Source: Methylomarinum sp964474415
GTDB taxonomy: Bacteria; Pseudomonadota; Gammaproteobacteria; Methylococcales; Methylomonadaceae
DNA length: 21,443 nt
Direction of reading: 5' to 3'
Assembly (NCBI GenBank): GCA_964474415.1
Contig: CAYYSO010000024.1
Coordinates: 1-21,443 of the forward strand
Below, one piece after another: positions 6,001-15,024 of the stretch (position 1 is the first letter of the stretch; every line of letters starts with the position of its first letter). The position numbers and the translations under genes were made by a program. The notes beneath the pieces were generated by a model. That model was not told where the DNA came from, did no database searches, and was given only the letters and a program-made list of their open reading frames with translations.

Positions 6001-8253
6001 TTATTGTGTATCGTTCAATTTAATCCAGCGCAAACGATTGGCATTGCTCACCACAGTAACCGATGACATAGCCATTGCTGCTCCGGCAATCATAGGGCTT
6101 AACAAAATACCAAAGATCGGATACAGCAACCCTGCCGCCACAGGAATACCAATGGAGTTATAAAAAAATGCACCCAACAGGTTTTGTTTAATATTATTGA
6201 CGGTCGCTTTCGATAAGACCATCGCTTCCGGCACTTTCAATAAAGAACCTTGCAAAATTACAATATCAGCACTTTCAATCGCAACATCAGTACCTGTACC
6301 AATGGCAAAACCAACATTGGCCTGAGCCAGCGCCGGCGCATCATTAATCCCATCTCCCACCATACCGACAAACTCACCTTGTTGCTGCAGTTCTTTTACT
6401 ACTGAAGCTTTATCCTGAGGCAAAACCTGAGCCCGTATTTCCGAAATCCCCGCCTGTTTGGCAATGGCTTTAGCAGTAATTTCATTATCACCGGTTACCA
6501 TTAATACCCGCACACCTTGTTGCAGCAATTTTTTCACCGCTTTCGCAGAATCTTTTTTGATCGGATCAGAAACGGCAATAATGCCGGCAATTTTATTATT
6601 TACAGCCAGTAGCATGGGTGTTTGGCCCAGTGCAGACAAAGATTCCATTTTTTTACTGTGGCGGGCGTATTTAACGCTCTTCTCATCCATTAACGCCGTA
6701 TTGCCAAAATAAACTTTTTGCCCCTCTATTTCGGCAGTAATCCCCAGACCTGCTATCGCATGAAATTTGCTGGTTTTTTGCAGTTTAATCTGTTTCTCAT
6801 CAGCTGTTGACAAAATAGCCGCTGCCAATGGATGTTCAGACCCGGATTCAATACTGGCCGCCCATTGCAAAACGCTTTCTTCACTAAAATTCCCCACCGT
6901 TTCAATAGTTGAAATGATGGGTTTTCCTTCCGTCACAGTACCCGTTTTATCGAGAATTATACAATCTAACTTACCGGCGCTTTGCAAAGCTTCACCATTA
7001 CGAATCAGTACTCCCATTTGTGCCGCACGTCCGACTGCAACCATAACAGAAATAGGTGTTGCAAGCCCCAGTGCACAAGGACACGCTATGACCAGAACAG
7101 TCATGGAAGTAACAAAGGCGTAACCCAGAGCCGGATTCGGACCAACAGCCAGCCAGATAAAAAAAGTTAATACTGAAATAACCACCACTGTCGGCACAAA
7201 CACTGCGGAAATCTTATCCGCCAGTTTGGCTATGGCCGGTTTGCTGCTTTGTGCTTGGCGTACACTGTTAATAATCTGGGCTAACGCAGTATCGCGGCCA
7301 ATGCGTGTTGCTCTGAACAGAAAGCTACCTTGCTGATTCATGGTTCCGGCAACCACTTCCGATCCTTTAGTTTTTTCTACTGGAATGGGCTCTCCTGTCA
7401 ACATTGATTCGTCAACAGTAGAATGTCCTTCAATTAGTACGCCATCAACAGCAATTTTTTCTCCCGGTCTGACCCGCAATGTTTCCTCCAGCCCTACTTC
7501 TTCAATAGCAATATCTATCTCTTTACCATCACGAACAACTCTGGCCGTTCGGGGTTGTAATCCGATCAGTTCACGAATCGCGGCAGAGGTTTGTCCACGA
7601 GCACGGGTTTCCAGAGCAGTGCCAAAATTGATGAAAGCTAAAATAATCACTGATGCTTCAAAATAAGCATGTGCAGATAACGATGGCAAATCCCCGGCAT
7701 AATCAATCACTACACTGGAATATAGCCAGGCTGAACCGGTTCCCAAAGCAATCAGGGTATCCATATTCGCCTGTCCCAACATGAGTGACTTATAAGCACC
7801 CTGAAAAAAATGGTCGCCGGAATAAAATAATAATGCCAGTGTAAGTAAGGATATTTGTGGCCAAAACCACTGTCCGACAGTTGAGCCAATCTCCGGCAAC
7901 CATCCCATATGCCCTGAAATCATTAAAGGAAAACCAAAAACCGCCGCCACAGCGGCTTTTTTCATTAATTTTTGATAGCGTTCAAGTTCTTGCCGCTCTT
8001 CTTCGCCAGTATCTTCCAGACCCTCCATAATAGCCGCATCATAACCGGACTCCTGTACTGCCTTTTTTAACAATTCCGGATCAACAATGCCACTGATTGT
8101 CGCTGAATGATCGGCAAAATTAACATTGACTGCAGCAACGCCCGGAACAGCAGTCAATGCACTCTCAACAGTGCTGACGCAACCGGCACAGCGCATGCCC
8201 AGAATCGATAATCGAGTTTCAGTTGCTGAATTTGTCTGCTGTTCGGTACTCAT
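6001..8253 (-). CDS. copA: Cu(+)-exporting P1B-type ATPase CopA
   Basis: This 750-residue inner-membrane pump moves Cu(+) out of the cytoplasm using ATP. One N-terminal heavy-metal-associated domain carries GMRCAGC (Cys22, Cys25). TGE of the actuator is at 286-288, the membrane metal site CPC at 391-393, the phosphorylated Asp in DKTGT at 435-439, the HP of the nucleotide domain at 474-475, TGDN at 587-590 and GDGINDAP at 633-640. The final helices hold YN (698-699) and MxxSS (MAMSS, 727-731), which with CPC identify the Cu(+) subtype rather than Zn or Cd. Length and motif order are complete. It follows copZ on the same strand with a 55-base gap, a classic chaperone-pump pair. The ribosome-binding site is weak. 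Confidence 0.96.
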   Translation of the reverse strand: MSTEQQTNSATETRLSILGMRCAGCVSTVESALTAVPGVAAVNVNFADHSATISGIVDPELLKKAVQESGYDAAIMEGLEDTGEEERQELERYQKLMKKAAVAAVFGFPLMISGHMGWLPEIGSTVGQWFWPQISLLTLALLFYSGDHFFQGAYKSLMLGQANMDTLIALGTGSAWLYSSVVIDYAGDLPSLSAHAYFEASVIILAFINFGTALETRARGQTSAAIRELIGLQPRTARVVRDGKEIDIAIEEVGLEETLRVRPGEKIAVDGVLIEGHSTVDESMLTGEPIPVEKTKGSEVVAGTMNQQGSFLFRATRIGRDTALAQIINSVRQAQSSKPAIAKLADKISAVFVPTVVVISVLTFFIWLAVGPNPALGYAFVTSMTVLVIACPCALGLATPISVMVAVGRAAQMGVLIRNGEALQSAGKLDCIILDKTGTVTEGKPIISTIETVGNFSEESVLQWAASIESGSEHPLAAAILSTADEKQIKLQKTSKFHAIAGLGITAEIEGQKVYFGNTALMDEKSVKYARHSKKMESLSALGQTPMLLAVNNKIAGIIAVSDPIKKDSAKAVKKLLQQGVRVLMVTGDNEITAKAIAKQAGISEIRAQVLPQDKASVVKELQQQGEFVGMVGDGINDAPALAQANVGFAIGTGTDVAIESADIVILQGSLLKVPEAMVLSKATVNNIKQNLLGAFFYNSIGIPVAAGLLYPIFGILLSPMIAGAAMAMSSVTVVSNANRLRWIKLNDTQ

Positions 8254-8308
8254 ATGCTATATCTGTAATGTTTGTTAAGGGGTCGCTTAAAAAGTTTAGT
8301 AGCTCAAT

Positions 8309-8518
8309 CTACTCTACTGTAAAGTCCGCATCAGTAATTACCTGTTTAATCACATCAGGATCAGTTCTAGTTTCATCAAACTCCACTTCGACCAAATTGT
8401 CTTTATGACTGGCCGATACAGAAATGACTCCATCAATTTCTTTAATTTTTCCCGTGACGTTTGTTTCACAGCCACCACATTTCATACCTGTTACTGTCAA
8501 TGATACTGTTTCAGTCAT
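8309..8518 (-). CDS. copZ: CopZ-like copper chaperone (single HMA domain)
   Basis: The 69-residue cytoplasmic protein is one complete heavy-metal-associated domain with the metal motif GMKCGGC (Cys14, Cys17). The beta-alpha-beta repeat pattern ends in VIKQVITDADFTVE. CopZ proteins carry Cu(+) and hand it to the HMA domain of CopA, encoded just downstream. A GAGA ribosome-binding sequence precedes the ATG. The second glycine in CGGC, instead of the more frequent AGC or ASC, is a minor variation. Confidence 0.9.
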   Translation of the reverse strand: MTETVSLTVTGMKCGGCETNVTGKIKEIDGVISVSASHKDNLVEVEFDETRTDPDVIKQVITDADFTVE

Positions 8519-8603
8519 TTTATTAATCTCTCATGTTATTAAAATTCAATTTTAATCATACTCGACTGTTATACAATGAACATGATATAAAACTTCATAT
8601 ACT

Positions 8604-8621
8604 ATTGCATAATAGTGCAAT
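8604..8621. promoter_or_regulatory. Inverted repeat in the copZ / EAL-HDOD divergent spacer
   Basis: ATTGCA (8604-8609) and TGCAAT (8616-8621) flank a 6-base centre. It sits in the 137-base spacer between the divergent copZ and EAL-HDOD genes, where an operator would be expected. I could not match it to a CueR-type operator, so any role in copper control is speculative. Confidence 0.3.
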
Positions 8622-8655
8622 GACCCTGCACTCGTAAAATAAAAAAGAGCTGGAA

Positions 8656-9861
8656 ATGAATGAGATACTCATCGGACGACAGCAAATCCTTGATAATAAC
8701 CTAAATATTTATGCCTACGAGATATTGTTCAGAGGCAGTAATTTTGACCTTAATCATAAAGAAGGAGCAACCTCTGCCACTAACCAGGTTATCACCGATA
8801 CGCTTCTGGAAATCGGTCTCAATGATATTGTTGGTACAGCCCGGGCTTTTATTAACTTTACCGCTCAGAATCTACTGGAAAAAACCCCTCTAAATCTTCC
8901 CCAAGATAGAATCGTCATTGAAGTTCTTGAAGATGTTACGGTTGATCTGCGCATCATCAATAATTTAAGAGAATTTTCTCAACAAGGTTACAGCATTGCC
9001 CTGGACGACTTTGTTTTAACACCGGAATGGATACCACTGCTTGAATTTGCTGACATCATCAAGCTGGATGTAATGGCAATGCCACTTTCCGAAACCCTGG
9101 CGATTATTGAAAAACTAAAACCTTACAAGCTGCAGCTTTTAGCTGAAAAAGTTGAAACACTTGAAGAGTATGAAACCCTTAAAAAAGCCGGTTGCGAGCT
9201 TTTTCAAGGGTTCTTTTTCAGTAAACCTAATATCGTTGCCGGCAAAAAACGATTAAGTATTAATCAAACAGCAGCTATTAAGCTCCTGAGTACAATTAAC
9301 AGCCTGGATGTCAGTTTTAACGAACTCAGTTCAGTTATTTCCCAGGATGTCGGTTTAAGTTATAAGCTTTTGCATTATATTAATTCGGCATTTTTCTCTT
9401 TACCCAACAAAATAGAATCTATTCATCATGCCGTTACTTACCTGGGCTTGAGTGAAATCAAACGCTGGGTAAATATTCTGACACTGACATCGATGTCCAA
9501 CAAACCGGATGCTTTGTTGCAAAATATTCTGATTAGAGGAAAAATGTGCGAATTACTGGCTGAACAATACCAACAAGATCCCAACCAGTTGTTTTTTACT
9601 GGCATGCTGTCATCTCTGGACAGTTTACTGGATATCCCCATAGATGAAGCATTAGCACAACTCCCATTGACTAAAAATATTGCTCAAGCTATTTTGAATA
9701 AACAGGGAATAGCTGGAGAGATTCTGGCCTATGTCCTCTGCTATGAGCGTTGGGAACTTTCTTGTGCAAGCAAGCATCGAATTACGCCCGTTAATGTTGG
9801 AGATATTTATATCCAAAGCATTAACTGGACTAACAAAGTACTGGGTAATATCACACAATAA
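8656..9861 (+). CDS. EAL-HDOD signalling protein (YuxH type)
   Basis: The 401-residue cytoplasmic protein joins an N-terminal EAL domain (about 1-195) to an HDOD domain (about 200-390). EAL motifs are largely kept: E22 in YEILFRG (in place of EALxR), N67 in FINFT, E89 in IEVLED, D117-D118 in ALDDF, K136 in IKLD, E164 in AEKVET and Q184 in QGFFFSKP. It could therefore bind and perhaps hydrolyse c-di-GMP, although in most proteins of this architecture activity is unproven. HDOD domains are protein-interaction modules of signalling and stress regulators. It is the first gene of a close plus-strand run with the rhodanese starting 5 bases later. An AGAGCTGG sequence precedes the ATG. Confidence 0.92.
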   Translation: MNEILIGRQQILDNNLNIYAYEILFRGSNFDLNHKEGATSATNQVITDTLLEIGLNDIVGTARAFINFTAQNLLEKTPLNLPQDRIVIEVLEDVTVDLRIINNLREFSQQGYSIALDDFVLTPEWIPLLEFADIIKLDVMAMPLSETLAIIEKLKPYKLQLLAEKVETLEEYETLKKAGCELFQGFFFSKPNIVAGKKRLSINQTAAIKLLSTINSLDVSFNELSSVISQDVGLSYKLLHYINSAFFSLPNKIESIHHAVTYLGLSEIKRWVNILTLTSMSNKPDALLQNILIRGKMCELLAEQYQQDPNQLFFTGMLSSLDSLLDIPIDEALAQLPLTKNIAQAILNKQGIAGEILAYVLCYERWELSCASKHRITPVNVGDIYIQSINWTNKVLGNITQ

Positions 9862-9865
9862 ACAC

Positions 9866-10303
9866 ATGAACTTAAATATTCTATTCTTTCTAATTCTTTC
9901 CTTTTTTTCAGCCCTATTAGCAGCAGCCGAACTTGAAGATCTATCTGTTGAACAAGTGCAAGCCATGCAACATAACACCGACGCATTAATCATTGATGTT
10001 CGCACCCCAAAAGAATGGCAAACAACCGGCGTTATCCCCAACAGTCACAAACTTGAGTTTTTTGACAGTAACGGCAAATATGACTCAAAAAAATGGCTAT
10101 CACAATTACAACAACTTAAATCCTCACCTGACCAACCTGTTATTCTGGTATGCAGATCAGGTAACAGAAGCGGCATGGTAGGGAATTTCCTGACCAAACA
10201 ATTGGACATGAAAAATATCTACCATTTATCTACCGGTATCCAATCATGGATTAAGGCAGGAAAACCTGTCACTCCCGACTGCAATAAGCTAACTTGCAAA
10301 TAA
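9866..10303 (+). CDS. Periplasmic rhodanese-domain protein
   Basis: The 145-residue product starts at the ATG at 9866, because this places a clean signal peptide at residues 1-21 (hydrophobic, ending ALLAAA). A longer frame would run back into the EAL-HDOD gene. The mature part is one rhodanese domain: IIDVRTPKEW, then the active loop CRSGNR with the catalytic Cys96, then STGIQSWIKAGKP. Two more cysteines near the end (PDCNKLTCK) could form a disulfide. Periplasmic single-domain rhodaneses carry sulfane sulfur or act in redox handling; the substrate is unknown. It is 2 bases ahead of hflD and 4 bases behind the EAL-HDOD gene, so it is probably co-transcribed with both. Confidence 0.9.
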   Translation: MNLNILFFLILSFFSALLAAAELEDLSVEQVQAMQHNTDALIIDVRTPKEWQTTGVIPNSHKLEFFDSNGKYDSKKWLSQLQQLKSSPDQPVILVCRSGNRSGMVGNFLTKQLDMKNIYHLSTGIQSWIKAGKPVTPDCNKLTCK

Positions 10304-10305
10304 AA

Positions 10306-10926
10306 ATGTCTTTAAAAACAACCACCAATCAAACAATTGCTCTAGCCGGAATTGCCCAGGCCTGTTCTTTGGTACAACAACTGGCAACAACCGGTACAGC
10401 TAATAATTCAGCGCTTGAATCCAGCATTGGCAGTCTTTTAAAAATTGATGCCGACAATGTCGTTGATGTCTTTGGCGGACTGAATAATATCAAATACGGC
10501 CTGCAACAGCTTGAAAACCAATTAACCGGTAGAGCGATTTCCAATCCTGAGCAAGCCCGATACGCTGCACAACTGGTATACCTGGAAAGACAGTTATCCA
10601 ATCGTCCGGAAATGCTGCGTACCATTCATACCGGTATCGAAAAAGCACAGGCTCAAGCTGAACACTTTGGTTTGCTGCACGAAAATGTATTGGCTAACCT
10701 GGGCGACCTTTATCACACCACCATCAGCACCATCCCGCCACGCATTATGGTCAACGGCGAACAGGAGTATCTATCCAATCCCGCGATTGTTAATAAAATA
10801 CGGTCGTTATTACTGGCCGGCATTCGTTCTACCCTGCTGTGGCGGCAATGTGGCGGAGCTCGCTGGAAGTTTTTATTTTTTCGGAAAAAATTGCAGGATG
10901 AAATTCGGTTTTTGTTAACGCAGTAG
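10306..10926 (+). CDS. hflD: HflD homologue (high frequency lysogenization protein)
   Basis: The 206-residue all-helical protein matches HflD: an N-terminal TTNQTIALAGIAQACSLVQQLA, a central NIKYGLQQLENQL, QARYAAQLVYLERQL, and a C-terminal RSLLLAGIRSTLLWRQCGGARWKFLFFRKK. In E. coli HflD is a peripheral membrane protein that binds the lambda CII protein; the ancestral function is not settled. It often follows the tRNA thiolase gene mnmA in gammaproteobacteria, whereas here a rhodanese gene ends 2 bases upstream. I chose the ATG at 10306 over a TTG 12 bases earlier. A short GCGA...TCGC hairpin with TTTTATTT (about 10934-10955) may terminate the run. Confidence 0.92.
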   Translation: MSLKTTTNQTIALAGIAQACSLVQQLATTGTANNSALESSIGSLLKIDADNVVDVFGGLNNIKYGLQQLENQLTGRAISNPEQARYAAQLVYLERQLSNRPEMLRTIHTGIEKAQAQAEHFGLLHENVLANLGDLYHTTISTIPPRIMVNGEQEYLSNPAIVNKIRSLLLAGIRSTLLWRQCGGARWKFLFFRKKLQDEIRFLLTQ

Positions 10927-11041
10927 AGACGCGACCAATCTCGCTTTTATTTGAACATTCAACATGTGTAAGGTATGCGATGCATAATGCATATCCTGCT
11001 GTTGTTCTGTTTAAAGTTGATACCCTTTATTTGAATAGTTC

Positions 11042-12064
11042 ATGACCACATTAATTGAAAGTAAAAATCTGTATCGATATTATGGCGACCACTGTGCTGT
11101 TAACGATGTCAGTTTTAACTTGTCTAAAGGTGAAATTCTCGGTTTTCTGGGGCCTAACGGTGCCGGAAAAACCACAACCATGCAGATGCTGTGCGGCAAT
11201 CTGGCGCCTAGCGCCGGACAAATCATCATTAACAACTTTGATTTACTGGATCAGCCGAAACAGGCTAAATCCGCTCTAGGTTATTTACCTGACACCCCGC
11301 CTCTCTACAAGGAACTAACAACCAACGAATTTCTGGAATATTGCGCTCGTCTGCATAAACTGCCTTTTCGAAAAATTCAAAAAGCGATCAGCAAGGCCAA
11401 ACAACGCTGTGGACTGGAACAAGTTTCTGAACGATTGATCGCTAATTTATCAAAAGGATTTCAACAGCGTATCGGCATCGCCCAAGCCATAGTACATGAC
11501 CCTGAAATTATTATTCTTGACGAACCAACCGTGGGTCTGGACCCCATTCAGATTAAGGAAATACGCGCATTAATTAAAGAACTGGGTAGTGAACACGGTA
11601 TCATCCTGTCTACACATATCCTGCCGGAAGTACAGGAATCGTGCAGCCATGTACAAATTATTCATCTAGGCAAACTGATACTCACCGAAACCATCAACGG
11701 TCTTAACCGGCTGATGAATACCGAGCGCATTAAATTTGTTACCCGCCAGGCGGTTGATATTCGACAATTGAATCAAATAGAAGGAGTTGAAGAAATAACG
11801 CTGACGGCAGAAAACCAGTATTTACTGCAGCATAATGACGGCGATCATTTACTGGAAAAAATAGCTCTGCATATTATCAACTCGGGATGGGGACTGGAAG
11901 AAATCACACCCATCAAAAAATCCATGGAAGACATTTTCATTTCCCTGACTCATGACCAGTGCGGAACGTCCGAAGGTACAATTTCACAGCAGGAATCGCC
12001 AGGGTCAGGTCGGGAACAGAGGCCAAAGGCAACTCAGGAGCAATTTGTCGGGGATGATTTATGA
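11042..12064 (+). CDS. ABC transporter ATP-binding subunit (GldA-like)
   Basis: The 340-residue ATPase has Walker A GPNGAGKT (37-44), signature LSKGF (136-140), Walker B IIILDEP (156-162), D-loop GLDP and the switch His192 in STH. It powers the membrane subunit encoded next, whose start overlaps by ATGA at 12061-12064. The set of ATPase, permease and a large auxiliary protein resembles the GldA-GldF-GldG arrangement known from gliding bacteria and found widely in proteobacteria with unknown cargo. The last 35 or so residues, after the SMEDIFISLTH end of the usual domain, are a polar Gln/Gly/Ser-rich tail that looks specific to this lineage. No clear ribosome-binding site precedes the ATG. Confidence 0.9.
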   Translation: MTTLIESKNLYRYYGDHCAVNDVSFNLSKGEILGFLGPNGAGKTTTMQMLCGNLAPSAGQIIINNFDLLDQPKQAKSALGYLPDTPPLYKELTTNEFLEYCARLHKLPFRKIQKAISKAKQRCGLEQVSERLIANLSKGFQQRIGIAQAIVHDPEIIILDEPTVGLDPIQIKEIRALIKELGSEHGIILSTHILPEVQESCSHVQIIHLGKLILTETINGLNRLMNTERIKFVTRQAVDIRQLNQIEGVEEITLTAENQYLLQHNDGDHLLEKIALHIINSGWGLEEITPIKKSMEDIFISLTHDQCGTSEGTISQQESPGSGREQRPKATQEQFVGDDL

Positions 12065-12819
12065 AAATGATGATTACCATTGCCCAACGAGAGTTGAAAA
12101 CGTTGTTTCTTTCCCCTCTGGCCTGGTCTATTCTGGCTGTCCTGCAATTCATTCTGGCCTATTTATTCCTGACGCAAGTTGAAACCTTCAACTCATTTCA
12201 GGCTCGTCTGGCAGAAATTGACAATGCCCCGGGCTTAACTGATATCGTTGCCACCCCTTTATTTGCAAATGCCGGCATTATCCTGCTATTGGTAACACCT
12301 TTACTGACCATGCGTCTGATTTGCGAAGAACGACGCAACAAAACTCTGTCATTGCTGTTATCGGCCCCCATTACCACCAGAGAAATCATACTCGGCAAAT
12401 ATTTTGGCATTCTCGGCTTATTATTCTTAGTTGTCTTGCTGACTTGCTTTATGCCTTTATCTTTACTTACGGGTGGAGAGCTGGATTTTGGAAAACTATT
12501 TTGCAATATTCTGGCCTTGTCATTGCTGATCGCTGCATTTGCCGCATTAGGTTTGTACCTGTCCAGTATCGCCAGTCATCCCACTGTTGCCGCTATTGCC
12601 AGTTTCGGGCTACTGCTGTTGTTATGGATCCTCGACTGGACTGCCGGATTACCCGGACAAAGCAGCGACATTCTGGAATATTTGTCACTCTTAAAGCACT
12701 TTCAAAATTTACAAAGTGGCCTGTTGAACTCAACAGATGTATTGTATTTCTTACTGTTCAGTACAACATTTATTATCCTCAGCATTCGTCGCCTGGAATA
12801 TGACAGACTACAGAAATGA
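12061..12819 (+). CDS. ABC-2 type permease subunit (GldF-like)
   Basis: The 252-residue integral membrane protein shows about six hydrophobic helices and the ABC-2 permease pattern: an N-terminal amphipathic MITIAQRELKTLFLSPLAW, a large loop before TPLLTMRLICEERRNKTLSLLLSAPI, and the coupling stretch ITTREIILGKYFG. It forms the channel for the ATPase encoded upstream. It overlaps that gene by four bases, and its own TGA overlaps the ATG of the next gene at 12816-12819, so all three are translationally coupled. Confidence 0.9.
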   Translation: MKMMITIAQRELKTLFLSPLAWSILAVLQFILAYLFLTQVETFNSFQARLAEIDNAPGLTDIVATPLFANAGIILLLVTPLLTMRLICEERRNKTLSLLLSAPITTREIILGKYFGILGLLFLVVLLTCFMPLSLLTGGELDFGKLFCNILALSLLIAAFAALGLYLSSIASHPTVAAIASFGLLLLLWILDWTAGLPGQSSDILEYLSLLKHFQNLQSGLLNSTDVLYFLLFSTTFIILSIRRLEYDRLQK

Positions 12820-14159
12820 AGATTAACCGCCATATTCATCAAACTTTGCGACTAAAAAGTTTGCTACAGACCGTTTTGATTTTAATGTTGCTCATCATGG
12901 CCGCCTGGCTCAGTCGTCAATATTATAGACAGATTGATTTAAGCGCCAATGCTGGAAATACCCTGTCGGGCGCTTCTGTTAAAGTGCTTAAAAAATTACC
13001 TGATCCGGTTATTTTCAAGGTGTTTATCAATGAAGCATCACTAAAACGTCAAATCAGCCAATTGCTGGCTCGTTATCAGTCAATTAAAAAAAATATCACC
13101 GTTGAGTTTATCGATCCCAAATCAGCACTTAAACAGGCACAAAAATATAATATCGGGGCAATGGGCGCTGTGGTTGTCGAATACCATAGCCGTCATCAGC
13201 AAATCACTTATGTTGATGAGACCAGCCTGAGCAATGCTTTGTTACAGTTAGCGGGCGCTCAGGAACGCTGGGCGACTTTCCTGACGGGTCACGGCGAAAG
13301 GTCGCCTGTCGGTAAAGCCAATTTTGATTTGGGTCTATTTGGCAAGGAACTGGAAAAACGTCATATAAAAGCACAACCCCTTAATCTGGCCGAAATAGCC
13401 TCCATTCCTGATAATAGCTCATTACTGGTTTTAGCCGGTCCCGCTGTTACCTTGCTACCGGGCGAAATTAAAATCATTTCCCAATATATCCATAACGGTG
13501 GCAATTTATTACTTTTGAGCGACCCTGATAATCCCTATTTAATCGACATTGAAAACCAACTCGGCATCCATAAACTCCCCGGTACACTTGTTGACAGCAG
13601 TTCCGGTTTATATGGCATTGACAACCCCGGCTTCATTTTGACTCATGATTACAAGCGTCATCCTGTCACCCGGGGATTCAGAAATATTGCCGTATTTCCG
13701 TTCACGGCAGCATTACAGAAGGATGATGAAAGCGCTTACCACAACGAAGCTCTACTCAGCAGTAGCGAACGCTCATGGACTGAAAGCGGCGATATTGCCG
13801 GGACTATTCGCTTCGATGCTGACAGCGTGGAACACGAAGGCCCTCTGGATTTTGCCTTCGCCTTGACCCGCGAACTTAGTCATGGCAAACAACAACGCAT
13901 TATTGTTGTAGGTGATGGTGATTTTTTATCCAATGCTTACATAAACAATGTCGGTAATCTGGAACTGGGATTGCGTATGATCAACTGGCTGACTGAAAAT
14001 GATCAGTTTATCGATATTCCAGCCAAAATTACTTATGGAAAAACACTGTCTTTAAGCACAACCACTATCGCTATAATTGGTCTGGGTTTTTTGCTGGTTT
14101 TACCGATTTTATTTTTTATGACCGGTTTTATTATCTGGCGCCAACGAAAAAGACGTTGA
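12816..14159 (+). CDS. GldG-like auxiliary subunit of the ABC exporter
   Basis: The 447-residue protein has an N-terminal membrane helix (about 17-33) and a C-terminal one (about 418-440), with a large periplasmic part between. That part contains FINEASLKRQISQLLARY and YVDETSLSNALLQLAGA, then FLTGHGERSP and LLVLAGPAVTLLPGEIKIISQYIHNGG, the usual landmarks of the ABC-type uncharacterised auxiliary family. Related operons often add a DUF4340 protein after this gene; here mutM comes instead, starting one base after the stop. Cargo and role are unknown. Confidence 0.87.
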   Translation: MKINRHIHQTLRLKSLLQTVLILMLLIMAAWLSRQYYRQIDLSANAGNTLSGASVKVLKKLPDPVIFKVFINEASLKRQISQLLARYQSIKKNITVEFIDPKSALKQAQKYNIGAMGAVVVEYHSRHQQITYVDETSLSNALLQLAGAQERWATFLTGHGERSPVGKANFDLGLFGKELEKRHIKAQPLNLAEIASIPDNSSLLVLAGPAVTLLPGEIKIISQYIHNGGNLLLLSDPDNPYLIDIENQLGIHKLPGTLVDSSSGLYGIDNPGFILTHDYKRHPVTRGFRNIAVFPFTAALQKDDESAYHNEALLSSSERSWTESGDIAGTIRFDADSVEHEGPLDFAFALTRELSHGKQQRIIVVGDGDFLSNAYINNVGNLELGLRMINWLTENDQFIDIPAKITYGKTLSLSTTTIAIIGLGFLLVLPILFFMTGFIIWRQRKRR

Positions 14160-14160
14160 T

Positions 14161-15003
14161 ATGCCAGAACTACCCGAAGTTGAAACCACCTGTCGAGGCA
14201 TTAGCCCACATATCCAGGGTAAAAAAATCAGTCAAGTCATTATTCGTCAAAAACAATTACGCTGGCCTGTCGTCGATAACCTATCACAAATTCTTACCGG
14301 GCAGTCGGTTCACCAGGTAAAACGCAGAGCTAAATATCTGTTGCTGGAAACCCAGGCTGGCACAATTATCATACATCTGGGCATGTCCGGCAGTTTACGT
14401 ATCGTCAGCGCACAACAGGCAGTCGGTAAACTTAGCACACCTGAACTGCTGGGTAAACATGATCATGTTGATTTTGTATTTGCTGATGGTACTATTCTGC
14501 GTTTGAATGATCCACGAAAATTTGGCGCTGTATTATGGACTACGGCTCCTGTAAATACCCACCCACTGATTGAAAAACTTGGCCCTGAACCATTATCAAC
14601 TGATTTTACCGGCGACAGCCTTTATCATCTGGCTAACAATCGAAAAAAGACAGTCAAATCATTTATTATGGATGGTCATATTGTCGTAGGTGTCGGCAAT
14701 ATCTATGCCAGCGAATCATTGTTCATGGCCGGTATCCATCCTTGCCGTCAGGCTGGTCGCATTTCATTAAAACGCTATCAAAAACTGGCTGATTCAATTA
14801 AAACCGTATTGCAACAAGCCATTGCTCAAGGCGGTACCACCTTACGGGATTTTGTCAATGAACAGGGAAAACCGGGCTATTTTCAACAATCGCTTTTTGT
14901 TTATGGACGCGCCAATCAACCTTGTTTGCAATGCTCATCACCAATCAGGCAGATCAAAATAGCTCAACGCACCAGTTATTTTTGCAGCCAGTGTCAATCA
15001 TAA
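14161..15003 (+). CDS. mutM: Formamidopyrimidine-DNA glycosylase MutM (Fpg)
   Basis: The 280-residue base-excision repair enzyme removes 8-oxoguanine and formamidopyrimidines and nicks the DNA by beta/delta elimination. All key parts are present: the catalytic Pro2-Glu3 in MPELPEVETT, Lys58 in RRAKYLLL (Lys57 in the processed protein), the H2TH region with VGVGNIYASESLF, and a C-terminal zinc finger with Cys255, Cys258, Cys275 and Cys278 holding Arg270 at its tip. Length is typical. It begins one base after the ABC auxiliary gene stops, so it is probably read through from that operon. Confidence 0.97.
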   Translation: MPELPEVETTCRGISPHIQGKKISQVIIRQKQLRWPVVDNLSQILTGQSVHQVKRRAKYLLLETQAGTIIIHLGMSGSLRIVSAQQAVGKLSTPELLGKHDHVDFVFADGTILRLNDPRKFGAVLWTTAPVNTHPLIEKLGPEPLSTDFTGDSLYHLANNRKKTVKSFIMDGHIVVGVGNIYASESLFMAGIHPCRQAGRISLKRYQKLADSIKTVLQQAIAQGGTTLRDFVNEQGKPGYFQQSLFVYGRANQPCLQCSSPIRQIKIAQRTSYFCSQCQS

Positions 15004-15024
15004 ACTTAGTCTAATCACCCTACT

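Noticed and set aside
6458..7666. Long plus-strand frames within copA
   Set aside because: They are antisense shadows of a fully conserved CopA coding region with every catalytic motif intact.
8522..8655. A CueR-type copper operator ahead of copZ
   Set aside because: No CueR-like spaced dyad could be found; only a short ATTGCA/TGCAAT repeat is present.
12321..12803. 160-codon plus frame inside the permease gene
   Set aside because: It is out of frame with a convincing membrane protein that is coupled by overlaps on both sides.
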